Assembly: GCA_040752215.1 (NCBI GenBank)
Contig: JBFMEX010000069.1
Coordinates: 1-64,000, forward strand
Direction of reading: 5' to 3'
Source of the DNA: JBFMEX01 sp040752215
Lineage (GTDB): Bacteria; Pseudomonadota; Alphaproteobacteria; Rhizobiales; Hyphomicrobiaceae
Length of the DNA: 64,000 bases
The stretch's first letter is position 1. Every line of letters starts with the position of its first letter. A program made the translations under genes and the position numbers. The notes beneath the pieces were generated by a model, which saw only the letters and a program-made list of their open reading frames with translations, was not told the DNA's origin and did no database searches. Shown one piece after another: positions 46,372 to 54,000 of the stretch.

Positions 46372-48039
46372 ATGCACAACACCTCCCATGAACTGAACGG
46401 CGCTGGGCCGTCCAACGATGACGACGAAGCTGGATCGGTCGTCTACATCGTGCCCGGCGCAAATGACGCCAGATGCCGCCACCTCATAACCGCTCTCGTG
46501 AAGGCGCGACTGGACAATCACGTGCTGCCAGGCAGCGAGCCCGGTGAAATGGAGCTCCCAAGGGGCGCTCGATACGTCACACTGCTGGCCGACAGCCGGG
46601 ACGCGGCTGCGCGCTGGCAGGTGCCAATTACACGCTGGCAGCGTGACGGGATTACCGTCTGCCTTTGGCTGCCGCCCGACGGAAATCGGTGGGCTAACAT
46701 CGGAGATTTGGCGAGCGCGGGTGATGATGACGCGGTCGCGCAAGCACTCGATGGCGATCTGGCGCGGGACGAAGGCCGATTATTCGCGCCTGAAGCGGAT
46801 CGCTCTCAGCCGGCCTGCGTGACGCGTTGCCTGGCCGATATTGAGCCCACACCGATTGCTTGGCTTTGGGAGAGCCGTTTGGCACTCGGCAAGCTCAACC
46901 TGATCGCCGGTCAGCCCTGCCTCGGCAAGTCCCAACTGACGGCGCTTCTCGCCGCCACGGTTACGAATGGCGGCCTATGGCCCGACGGAGCTCGTGCGCC
47001 GCGCGGGAGCGTGGTGATGATATCGTGCGAGGACGACGTTGCCGATACTGTCGTGCCCCGAATGATAGCCGTCGGCGCCGACCTCAGCCGGGTTCATGTT
47101 CTCGATTGGCGCATTGAGACTGACGAGAACGGCCAACTGAGGCGGCGGATATTCGACATCGGCCGCGACGCTGAGGCTCTGCGCACGACGGCAAACCAGA
47201 TTGGTGAAGTGCGCCTAATCGTCATCGACCCCATCTCCGCATACGTCGGCAAGGTTGACAGTCACAAGAACTCGGACGTTCGCGGTGCCCTCGCGCCGTT
47301 GCAGGAGGTGGCCGCCGAGATTGGCGCCTGCGTGATCCTAGTCTCCCATTTGAACAAGGGCTCGACTGATGGCGCCGCCATGTCGCGCGTGTCCGGCTCT
47401 GGAGCCTTTGTCGCCGCAGCGCGGTCGGCCTGGCTCGTGGCGCAGCACCCATCGGACGAGCAGCGGCGCGTTTTCACACCCCTCAAGAACAACATAGGCG
47501 ACGATCAGACGGGGTTCGCCTACGAGATCAAAGGTGTGATCCTCGAAAACGGCATCAGCACGTCCTGCGTGGAGATCGACCCGACGCCCGTTCGCGTCAG
47601 CCCGGAGGAAGCACTCACCCCCAGCAACGGCGATGAGGCCGGCAGGCTCGAGGACGCGGAAGAGTTTCTGCGCGAAGAGCTGCGAGACGGAGTGCGGCCG
47701 GTCAAATATCTCAAAAAGGCCGTTGATGATGCGGGCCACAAATGGCGGACCATCGAGCGTGCAAAGGAGCGGCTAGGCGTGATCGCTAGAAAGGGTGGGT
47801 TTGGCGAAGGCTGGAGCTGGGAATTGCCCACGGCGAAGGCCGCCAAAAATCCCGAAGACCGCCAAGACCGCCACTCGCCAATGGACGCCAGGGATGGCGG
47901 AGTTGGGTGCCGGAACGGCACAAGGCACGAAGTCCGCCAAGACCGCCCGCCCAAAAATCTTGGCGGTCTTGGCGGTCTTGGCGGTCTTCAGGCGGTCGCG
48001 CCACACTTTGATGACGATGTAGAGGAGGGGCGCATTTGA
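46372..48039 (+). CDS. RepA/DnaB-type AAA ATPase with Toprim-like N-terminus
   Basis: 555 residues. Residues ~20-130 resemble a degenerate Toprim-like region (VTLLADSRDAAARWQVPITR then ITVCLWLPPDGNRW). From ~160 a RecA-fold ATPase (AAA_25, RepA-like hexameric helicase) has Walker A GQPCLGKS at 180-187 and Walker B LIVIDPISAY around 282. It continues with VSHLNKGSTDGAAMSRVSGS and ends in a winged region (EEFLREELRDGVRPVKYLKK). The last ~60 residues are low complexity (GGLGGLGGL) because of 9-bp repeats. Probably the replication helicase or initiator of the element. Confidence 0.86.
   Translation: MHNTSHELNGAGPSNDDDEAGSVVYIVPGANDARCRHLITALVKARLDNHVLPGSEPGEMELPRGARYVTLLADSRDAAARWQVPITRWQRDGITVCLWLPPDGNRWANIGDLASAGDDDAVAQALDGDLARDEGRLFAPEADRSQPACVTRCLADIEPTPIAWLWESRLALGKLNLIAGQPCLGKSQLTALLAATVTNGGLWPDGARAPRGSVVMISCEDDVADTVVPRMIAVGADLSRVHVLDWRIETDENGQLRRRIFDIGRDAEALRTTANQIGEVRLIVIDPISAYVGKVDSHKNSDVRGALAPLQEVAAEIGACVILVSHLNKGSTDGAAMSRVSGSGAFVAAARSAWLVAQHPSDEQRRVFTPLKNNIGDDQTGFAYEIKGVILENGISTSCVEIDPTPVRVSPEEALTPSNGDEAGRLEDAEEFLREELRDGVRPVKYLKKAVDDAGHKWRTIERAKERLGVIARKGGFGEGWSWELPTAKAAKNPEDRQDRHSPMDARDGGVGCRNGTRHEVRQDRPPKNLGGLGGLGGLQAVAPHFDDDVEEGRI
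47854..47988. repeat. 9-bp repeats CCGCCAAGA/TCTTGGCGG in both orientations
   Basis: TCTTGGCGG occurs three times in perfect tandem (47958-47984) followed by a partial copy. The reverse complement CCGCCAAGA occurs at 47859-47867 and 47934-47942. The copy at 47934 and the first tandem unit form a 9-bp stem with a 15-nt loop. Iteron-like, located in the 3' end of the ATPase gene. Confidence 0.75.
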
Positions 48040-48788
48040 GGCCCGCGCTTGACATTGTCCGCGATGCCACTGCCCGCGGGGTCTCGTTGCAGCCCGACGG
48101 CACCGACATCCTGCACCGGGGGCCACGCGGCGCACTTGGAACAGCCCTGCTGGACGAGATCAAGGCTCGCAAGGGCGACATCATTGCCGAGCTGCAACGG
48201 CGATCTGCCAACCATGGAGCCGAAGGCAGCCCTGGCGACGTTGGCGGGCTGGAGCTGCCTCCGCCATGCCCAGCCGACGTTGCCGAGCGTGCCGCCTTCC
48301 TTCAAGAGAGCGCCGGTCTCTCTCGCATCGAAGCGGGCCTAGACGCGCTGGCCGAACATGGGTTCGCACATTGGGATGCCCTTGCCGAAGCGCATCGCGA
48401 GCACATCCGCGCCGCCTTGGATCGCCTGCCAGCGCCGCGAGACGCAGAGGGGCGTCGGCTCCTCGAGATGACGCGCACCTTCGTTGCCTCGCCCTCGTTT
48501 CCACAGGCCGTCGCGCTGGGCTGGGCCCTGATCGACCTATTCGGGGTTGCCCCAGTCGCGCCACGCGTCCGCGTCGGCGAGCAAGGGCTGGTCACGTCGC
48601 TGGCGCTGTCACCCATTGGCGGGAGAGTGGAAGTCTTGGCTGAGGACGGCGCGCTGATACGCACCAATTCGGGAGCGCGGCAGACGTACCGCCGGTTCAC
48701 GATGGCCATGAATGGTGCTGTCTGTTGGTGGGAGTGCTTACGCGTTGACGAATTGACGGACGACCGTAGCCTATGGAGGTCAAAGTGA
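48036..48788 (+). CDS. TubC_N-like domain protein of the element
   Basis: 250 residues from a TTG that overlaps the ATPase stop (TTGA) and follows AGGAGGGG. The first ~55 residues (VRDATARGVSLQPDGTDILH, then LLDEIKARKGDIIAELQRR) resemble the TubC N-terminal docking domain, which also appears in accessory proteins next to island primases. The remainder is helical then beta-rich and unassigned (RVEVLAEDGALIRTNSG, MAMNGAVCWWECLRVDEL). Confidence 0.72.
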   Translation: MRPALDIVRDATARGVSLQPDGTDILHRGPRGALGTALLDEIKARKGDIIAELQRRSANHGAEGSPGDVGGLELPPPCPADVAERAAFLQESAGLSRIEAGLDALAEHGFAHWDALAEAHREHIRAALDRLPAPRDAEGRRLLEMTRTFVASPSFPQAVALGWALIDLFGVAPVAPRVRVGEQGLVTSLALSPIGGRVEVLAEDGALIRTNSGARQTYRRFTMAMNGAVCWWECLRVDELTDDRSLWRSK

Positions 48789-49180
48789 TCAGCAAATTCG
48801 CTCCCGAGACGCAGCGCGCATTCGAACTCAATGAGGCGAGCCGCGACGGCAGCTTTCAGGCTGGTGACGTACTGCTCTGCGTCCCCATCGCAGCCGCTCG
48901 CGCGAAGCCTTTGCCGGGCGATCTCATTGTCATCGAGACTGCGAGCGAGGCCGGAACCGATCTCGCCACGCTGGTCAACGGCTCTCTCGTCAGTCTGTTT
49001 TCGGGCACACTCTGCACCCCTTCACCGACTGTGCGCTCGCACTGGCTCGCGATCGCCGTGCAGCGGCCACTCGACAGCGCGGAACCGTACCAGTCGGATG
49101 CAGGTGGTACGGTTGAACCGGCCCCGTTTGCCGTACCAGTGGCCCGTACCAGTACGGCTGACCCGTTCCGGTCCGCTTGA
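48785..49180 (+). CDS. Small protein with S24/LexA-like fold features
   Basis: 131 residues from a GTG overlapping the previous stop (GTGA), with GGAGGT 4 nt upstream; an ATG 12 nt earlier would leave that site inside the gene. FQAGDVLLCVPIAAARAKPL then PGDLIVIETASEAGTDLATL resembles the beta-barrel of S24/LexA-type peptidases and phage repressors, but the catalytic Ser-Met and Lys are not evident and there is no HTH. The C-terminus is disordered. Function unknown. Confidence 0.65.
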   Translation: MISKFAPETQRAFELNEASRDGSFQAGDVLLCVPIAAARAKPLPGDLIVIETASEAGTDLATLVNGSLVSLFSGTLCTPSPTVRSHWLAIAVQRPLDSAEPYQSDAGGTVEPAPFAVPVARTSTADPFRSA

Positions 49181-49280
49181 AGACCAGCGCGAGATGGCGA
49201 CCCACCAGGACGCCGAGCCCGCGTCCAGACCCCTGTAACAACAGGGCAACATCAGCGGGTCGGTAAGGCATTTCCTGACC

Positions 49281-49385
49281 TGTACGCGCGGGCGCGCGCG
49301 AAGAAAAAGGGGCCTGCTGATACAACAGCCGTTAAGAGGGTGGAGACAACGGCTTCGGAAGCACGGTCGCGCGTACCGGCAACAG
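49281..49385. repeat. Diverged direct repeat, copy A
   Basis: About 90-100 nt that matches copy B (50200-50305) at roughly three-quarters identity, including the exact CTGATACAAC core. On the minus strand both read as a hydrophobic segment followed by RARA. Copy A includes a 46-codon frame whose ATG overlaps the last codons of the secreted-protein gene. Confidence 0.7.
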
Positions 49386-50063
49386 TCAACATTGCGGCAG
49401 GTGCTGTCGGACCTTTTCGAGCGAGTACGCTCCGGCGAGCGCACGATCGATCATTGCAATGGCTGCCAGCACGGTACCGGTGGGCCACGGCTCGTCCGGC
49501 TCGTCGGGAATTGGGAAGCAGCCGCCCGCGTGGTAGCTGACCATGACCCAGTTTCGGGGCGCCAACGTCGTGTACCAGGCGGCGGTCCTGGCATGCGAGC
49601 AGGCACCGTAGGCGCGGCTGGCGGCAGGCAGGAGGTGGCCGCGGGCATCGCGAAAACGCTCTTCGTTGGTTACGTGGCCGATGGTCCATCCTGCCACATT
49701 GGCCGCGTGACTGGCCGCCTCGAGCGTACCGGCTGACATCACCTCCTCGGCCATTTCAGGAGCACCCGCCACCCGCAAATACATGGGCACCAACACCCAC
49801 GTCAGGACTTCGGCCAGGTAGGTGGCATGTTGGCGATCGATGTCTGTGATCGGTAGCTCATCCTCGATCAGAAGCCCGCGCCGATGCATGGCTTCCATCA
49901 TTTCAGGAGGGGCACCGCAATTCACGAAAGTCCAACTGAGCGAGTTAAGGGTCTCGCTGGGAGAGCCGACCGGAAGGTCTGGCCGTGCGGCAAGAGCCCC
50001 AGATCGATAGGAAGCGAGTGCTACGGCTCCCGCGGCGGCGGCAAGAAAGCAACGGCGATCCAT
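49386..50063 (-). CDS. Secreted protein of unknown function
   Basis: 225 residues. AGGAG lies 9 nt before the ATG. The N-terminus MDRRCFLAAAAGAVALASY with an Ala-rich continuation is a signal peptide, with cleavage likely near GALAA. The mature part is helical: EMMEAMHRRGLLIEDELPIT, DRQHATYLAEVLTWVLVPMY and TLEAASHAANVAGWTIGHVT, then DARGHLLPAASRAYGACSHA; four cysteines remain in the mature form. No family recognised. It is the only gene on the minus strand of the element and is flanked by the diverged repeat pair. Confidence 0.75.
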   Translation of the reverse strand: MDRRCFLAAAAGAVALASYRSGALAARPDLPVGSPSETLNSLSWTFVNCGAPPEMMEAMHRRGLLIEDELPITDIDRQHATYLAEVLTWVLVPMYLRVAGAPEMAEEVMSAGTLEAASHAANVAGWTIGHVTNEERFRDARGHLLPAASRAYGACSHARTAAWYTTLAPRNWVMVSYHAGGCFPIPDEPDEPWPTGTVLAAIAMIDRALAGAYSLEKVRQHLPQC

Positions 50064-50137
50064 ACGGAGAGTCTCCTCGATGAAACAAAAATAAGTATAC
50101 CACAAACAGGTTGCCGCGACCCCGTACAACCATTTGA

Positions 50138-50153
50138 TATTTCAAGTGAAATA
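50138..50153. promoter_or_regulatory. Dyad TATTTCA-N2-TGAAATA upstream of the secreted-protein gene
   Basis: Perfect 7-bp arms in an AT-rich pocket 75 bp upstream of the start on the minus strand. Likely an operator or promoter-associated site. Confidence 0.45.
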
Positions 50154-50199
50154 ACGCTACTCTGAGCGCAATCCGCGACGCCCGTCGCGACGCCGGGAC

Positions 50200-50305
50200 C
50201 CTGCGCGCGAGCGCGCACGGTAACGAAGGGCCTCACTGATACAACTGCCATTAGTAGGGCGGAAACAAGGGCTCGAAAGCGCGGCCAAGGGCCTCCGATG
50301 CCTGA
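50200..50305. repeat. Diverged direct repeat, copy B
   Basis: Second copy of the repeat described for copy A, offset by about 919 bp, upstream of the secreted-protein gene on the minus strand. Confidence 0.7.
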
Positions 50306-50428
50306 CACAACCGGCATCCACAGGGACACCTGACGTGCGGCGCCGAGTTGGGACCCGTATTGGGGCCGAATACCAAGCATTTTGGAAAAGTTCGCTAGTT
50401 CAATCTGATAGCAGGCTGGCGTGGCGCT

Positions 50429-50442
50429 CCTACGGGGCGCCA
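50429..50442 (+). other. attR (14-nt copy of the tRNA-Glu 3' end)
   Basis: CCTACGGGGCGCCA in the same orientation as the tRNA copy, 7.57 kb away. No other match of this length was seen downstream. The base before it differs from the tRNA, defining the limit of the repeat. Confidence 0.8.
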
Positions 50443-50655
50443 TTTCTCCATAGTCGGTTCGAACGCCAGCGCGTCCGGACACCTGCCGTGCCTCCCGCAT
50501 GATTGCGTCGACTTCCCCGAGCAGAACCCTGCGGCATCCCAAGAACAAGCCATCAGCCTGTTCGCGCGCCGCCATGATCGACAGTCTGGTGGACATCGGA
50601 GTTCGAGCAAGCAGCCATGTTTGGCGGCCGCCATTTTATGGCATAAGATATTTCT

Positions 50656-50973
50656 ATGAGCGGTACAGTGCTCATGGCTGTTGACGACAAGATCGTCGAA
50701 CTGATCAAAGCGACTGTGCGTGAGAGCATGCAAGTCTACGGTTTGCGTGACGTGTCCGTGCGGGCTGACGAGGACCACGAGGGCGAGCCCGCGCTGTTCA
50801 TCGAGGCCGACTACGACCTGACGGACAGGCCGATCGACACGACCGTGACGGCAGCGCTGACAACCAAACTACGCGACAAGCTGTGGGCGGCCGGGGAGGC
50901 ACGGTTTCCGCACATTCGTCACAAGTTTCCTGAAGCGCAGAAGGTCAGGCCGCGCCGGAGAGCGAATGCGTGA
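50656..50973 (+). CDS. Small partner protein of the HEPN gene (putative antitoxin-like)
   Basis: 105 residues, not recognised by name. Predicted alpha-beta: VDDKIVELIKATVRESMQVY then DVSVRADEDHEGEPALFIEA and LTTKLRDKLWAAGEARFPHI. No nucleotidyltransferase motif of MNT antitoxins (GSxxRG) is present. It overlaps the HEPN gene by 4 nt (GTGA), a pattern seen in toxin-antitoxin pairs and other small paired systems. An ATG six codons in is an alternative start. Confidence 0.72.
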   Translation: MSGTVLMAVDDKIVELIKATVRESMQVYGLRDVSVRADEDHEGEPALFIEADYDLTDRPIDTTVTAALTTKLRDKLWAAGEARFPHIRHKFPEAQKVRPRRRANA

Positions 50974-51422
50974 TCGTGACGGCGCGCAAGCTGGCCAATG
51001 CCAGTCCAATGAAGCCACGCCAGGCTGATCTCAGGCGCGCCATCAGCACGGCCTACTACGCGCTCTTTCATGCCATGGCGAAGGAAGCCGCCGACATGCT
51101 CGTGGGCGTCGGACCGAACAGGCCGGACAATGCATGGACGCATGCTTATCGCTCCCTGCAGCACGGCGACGCAAGGTCAGCGTGCGAGGCCGTGCGGAAC
51201 CTCGACTTCCCGAACACCATTCAGTCGTGCGCGGATGCTTTCGTGGCCTTACAGCAGAAACGTCATGAAGCGGACTATGATCCGGACTATCGCGTCCTGA
51301 GGGCGGACGCATTGGACGCGATACAGCAGGCAGAAGATGCCATCCGGGATTTGAGGGCGTCGCCCAAGAGAGACCGACGGGCGTTTGCCGTGCCGATTCT
51401 CTTGAAGAAGCGGAAGTCTTGA
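50970..51422 (+). CDS. HEPN domain protein
   Basis: 150 residues from a GTG. Typical HEPN features: RRAISTAYYALFHAMAKEAA in the first helices and FVALQQKRHEADYDPDYRV in the last third. HEPN proteins are often RNases or tRNA/nucleotide-modification effectors in toxin-antitoxin and defence systems, but the strict Rx4-6H RNase motif is not clear here. Translationally coupled to the preceding small gene. It lies outside the proposed attR of the integrative element. Confidence 0.82.
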   Translation: MIVTARKLANASPMKPRQADLRRAISTAYYALFHAMAKEAADMLVGVGPNRPDNAWTHAYRSLQHGDARSACEAVRNLDFPNTIQSCADAFVALQQKRHEADYDPDYRVLRADALDAIQQAEDAIRDLRASPKRDRRAFAVPILLKKRKS

Positions 51423-51555
51423 GACGTCGAAAATCGCCGAAAGTCATATCGTAACTTCAAAGACATAGGTGTTCGCACTTTTCTTTTGCGCGGGGCGCCC
51501 CCCGTTTCCGCGACGCATGTGAACGCTTCCCGACTGGACCGAGGTCCCGCCGCTA

Positions 51556-53556
51556 TCACCGTGCGAGCCTGCGGTCGTTGGGGACAAGCGCGCCGAGGGT
51601 GGACTCGGCGGTTTCCGCCGCATCACCACCCCCGCTCGCGAGCTTCATCTTCAGGAAGCCGCTGGTGCCGTAGCGGGTGACGTCGCTGTAGTAGGTGGCG
51701 ACCAGCCCCTCGACCATCGCCGCGTAGGCTTCGAATACCGCGGGCTCGATCGTGGCGCCGTTGTAGTTGACGATCGCTGATACCTTGTGGCCGAGCGGCT
51801 TGACGATGCGCTCGACCGCGCTCCTGATCCGCGCCACGTCGCGCTCGGTGCGGATGACGATCCGCTCGAAGTCGATGAACAGCATGTTGAGCTTGGGGTC
51901 GTAGCTGAAGCGCCTGTCGAGCGGCAGCGTCAGCATGCGCTCACGGAGCGCCATCGGCTCGGCGAGGAAGATCGCCTCCTCCATCGTCTCCGGCTCGCGG
52001 ATCACCGGGCGGAACGCCATGTGGGCGAGGATGTCGCGCTGGATGTCGATGCCCGGTGCGACCTCGACCAGCTCCATGCCGGCGTCCGTCAGGCGGAATA
52101 CGCAGCGCTCGGTGACGTAGAGTACCGGCTGGCCGCGTTTGAGCGCATAGGTGCCGGAGAACGTGCGGTGCTCGACCTCGGCGACGAATTTGCGCGATCG
52201 GCCTTCCTTCAGGATGACGAGCCGCCCGTCCTTGACCGCGATCTCGAGTCCGCCGGCGGTGAAGGTGCCGACGAACACCACACTCTTGGCGTTCTGGGAG
52301 ATGTTGATGAAGCCGCCGGCGCCGGCGAGCCGCGGGCCGAATCGCGACACGTTGAGATTGCCCTCTCTGTCGGCCTGCGCGAGGCCGAGCACGGCGAGAT
52401 CGAGGCCGCCGCCGTCATAGAAGTCGAACTGGTAGGGCTGGTCGATGATCGCCTGCGTGTTGGTCGCCGCGCCGAAGTTGAGGCCGGAGGCCGGCACGCC
52501 GCCAACGACGCCCGGCTCCGCGGTCAGCGTCATCAGGTCGATCACGCGCTCCTCGGCGGCGACGCCGGCGACGCCTTCCGGCATGCCGATGCCGAGGTTG
52601 ACGATGGCGTTGGGGCGCAGTTCCATCGCCGCGCGCCGGGCGATGATCTTTCGCTCGCTCATCTCCATTGGCGGGATCGACGTCATCGGCACGCGGATTT
52701 CGCCGGCGAACGCCGGGCTGTAGGGCTCGGCGAAGGTCTGCATGTGGTACTCGGGCTTCTCGGCCACGACCACGCAATCGACCATGATGCCGGGGATCTT
52801 CACCTGCCGCGGGTTGAGCGAGCCCCGCTCGGCGACGCGCTCGACCTGGACGATCGTGATGCCGCCCGAGTTCTTCGCCGCCATCGCCAGCGCCAGGGCC
52901 TCGAGCGTCAGCGCCTCGCGCTCCATGGTGACGTTGCCGTCGGGATCGGCGGTGGTGCCGCGCACGATCGCCACGTCGATCGGGAACGTCCGGTAGAACA
53001 GGTACTCCTCGCCGTCGATCTCCATCAGCCTGACGAGATCGGCCGTGGTGCGGGCATTGATCTTGCCGCCGCCATGGCGCGGGTCGGCGAAGGTGCCGAG
53101 CCCGACGCGCGAGAGATGCCCCGGCTTGCCGGCGGCGATATCACGATAGAGATGCGTGATGACGCCCTGCGGCAGGTTGTAGGCCTCGATGTCGCCGGCG
53201 ACCGCGAGTTCCTGCAGCTTCGGCACCAGCCCCCAGTGGCCGCCGATCACCTTGCCGACGAGGCCCTGGTGGCCGAGGTGATTGAGACCGCGCTCCTTGC
53301 CGTCGCCCTGGCCGGCCGCGTAGACGAGGGTGAGATCGCGCGGCTCGCCGAGGCCGTCGGGACTTTCGGCGCGACTCGCCAGAAATCGTTGCTCGAGCGC
53401 CACCGCGATGTTCTCGGCGAAGCCGATGCCGACGAAGCCGCCGGTCGCCACCGTGTCGCCGGAGCGAATGAGTCCGACCGCCGCCGATGCCGGCACGATC
53501 TTGCCCTTGTCCATCGTGCTGAGCGCCGTCACCGGCCGCCGCGCCCTTTGGGTCAT
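51556..53556 (-). CDS. Acyl-CoA:acetate/3-ketoacid CoA-transferase (propionate CoA-transferase-like)
   Basis: 666 residues. GGAGGG precedes the ATG. Two CoA-transferase I halves are fused: the alpha-like half (SGDTVATGGFVGIGFAENIA) and the beta-like half (NAIVNLGIGMPEGVAGVAAE, then TAEPGVVGGVPASG with the likely catalytic glutamate, then FDFYDGGGLDLAVLG). It is about 130 residues longer than the classic ~520-residue enzyme, with a C-terminal extension (LNMLFIDFERIVIRTERDVA, then HKVSAIVNYNGATIEP). Would move CoA between short-chain acids. The gene is the first recognisable core function after the island. Confidence 0.93.
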   Translation of the reverse strand: MTQRARRPVTALSTMDKGKIVPASAAVGLIRSGDTVATGGFVGIGFAENIAVALEQRFLASRAESPDGLGEPRDLTLVYAAGQGDGKERGLNHLGHQGLVGKVIGGHWGLVPKLQELAVAGDIEAYNLPQGVITHLYRDIAAGKPGHLSRVGLGTFADPRHGGGKINARTTADLVRLMEIDGEEYLFYRTFPIDVAIVRGTTADPDGNVTMEREALTLEALALAMAAKNSGGITIVQVERVAERGSLNPRQVKIPGIMVDCVVVAEKPEYHMQTFAEPYSPAFAGEIRVPMTSIPPMEMSERKIIARRAAMELRPNAIVNLGIGMPEGVAGVAAEERVIDLMTLTAEPGVVGGVPASGLNFGAATNTQAIIDQPYQFDFYDGGGLDLAVLGLAQADREGNLNVSRFGPRLAGAGGFINISQNAKSVVFVGTFTAGGLEIAVKDGRLVILKEGRSRKFVAEVEHRTFSGTYALKRGQPVLYVTERCVFRLTDAGMELVEVAPGIDIQRDILAHMAFRPVIREPETMEEAIFLAEPMALRERMLTLPLDRRFSYDPKLNMLFIDFERIVIRTERDVARIRSAVERIVKPLGHKVSAIVNYNGATIEPAVFEAYAAMVEGLVATYYSDVTRYGTSGFLKMKLASGGGDAAETAESTLGALVPNDRRLAR

Positions 53557-53704
53557 GTCACCCTCCACGCCGCATTCCGTCCGGCCCGTCGGGCCAGATT
53601 CGCGCTGCCGGCTCAGAGGTTCTCCAACTGTTGCGGTGCGTCAAGCCGCCAATGGGGATATTCGCCTCCCGATGGCCGCCGCGCGGCCGGTCGCGGCGGA
53701 GTGA

Positions 53705-53917
53705 TCACCAGGGCTGGCGATCCTCCTCGTCGAGGGACGGCCGGCGCGGGCGCGGGCCTTGTCGCTTCGGCAACGCCAGCAACACCAGCACCAGCGGCGG
53801 CACTAGAAAGCACCACGCCGTCCAGTGGGACCAGTCGCGGTTCTTGATCCCGGCGAGCAATCCACCGGCGATGGCGGCGGCAATGGCCGAAAGGCCCCAG
53901 GCGACGATCCAGGTCAC
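53705..53917 (-). CDS. Small inner-membrane protein (70 aa)
   Basis: GTG start with AAGGAG 8 nt upstream. Two hydrophobic helices (IVAWGLSAIAAAIAGGLLAG and WCFLVPPLVLVLLALP) and a basic-acidic tail. Not recognised. It lies between nadC and the CoA-transferase on the same strand and may be the tail of the nad operon. Confidence 0.7.
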   Translation of the reverse strand: MTWIVAWGLSAIAAAIAGGLLAGIKNRDWSHWTAWCFLVPPLVLVLLALPKRQGPRPRRPSLDEEDRQPW

Positions 53918-54000
53918 TCTCGCGCTCCTTCCAACGGGTGCCGCGCAGCCCGGTTAAGCTGCAAACGGGGCGAAATCAAGCATCGGCGGCGTCTCAGCCC

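Larger units (their letters stand above)
42864..50442. mobile_element. Integrative element in tRNA-Glu(CTC), about 7.6 kb
   Basis: Bounded by a 14-nt direct repeat, one copy being the tRNA 3' end. It contains a tRNA-proximal tyrosine integrase, an excisionase-like HTH protein, a replication-like ATPase, several unknown small proteins in overlapping operons, and a secreted protein on the opposite strand near attR. Codon use and base composition of many genes are visibly less GC-skewed than the flanking core genes. No conjugation or phage structural genes are present, so it is a satellite-like or mobilisable island. Confidence 0.85.
50064..50655. other. Gene-free end of the integrative element and attR region
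   Basis: 592 nt with no convincing gene. It holds the promoter side of the secreted-protein gene, a 16-bp dyad, copy B of the diverged repeat, an Int arm-like TTGGGGCCG at 50360-50368 and attR. On the minus strand a 98-codon frame starting at 50317 passes through copy B and would overlap the secreted-protein gene start; it is not called as a gene. Confidence 0.6.

Noticed and set aside
50021..50317. 98-codon minus-strand gene running through repeat copy B
   Set aside because: It would overlap the start of the better supported secreted-protein gene and lacks a ribosome-binding site; kept only as part of the duplicated-cassette finding.
51485..51500. Alternative attR (GGGGCGCC) closer to the CoA-transferase
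   Set aside because: Only the 8-bp self-complementary core matches the tRNA end; the 14-nt match at 50429-50442 is far better.
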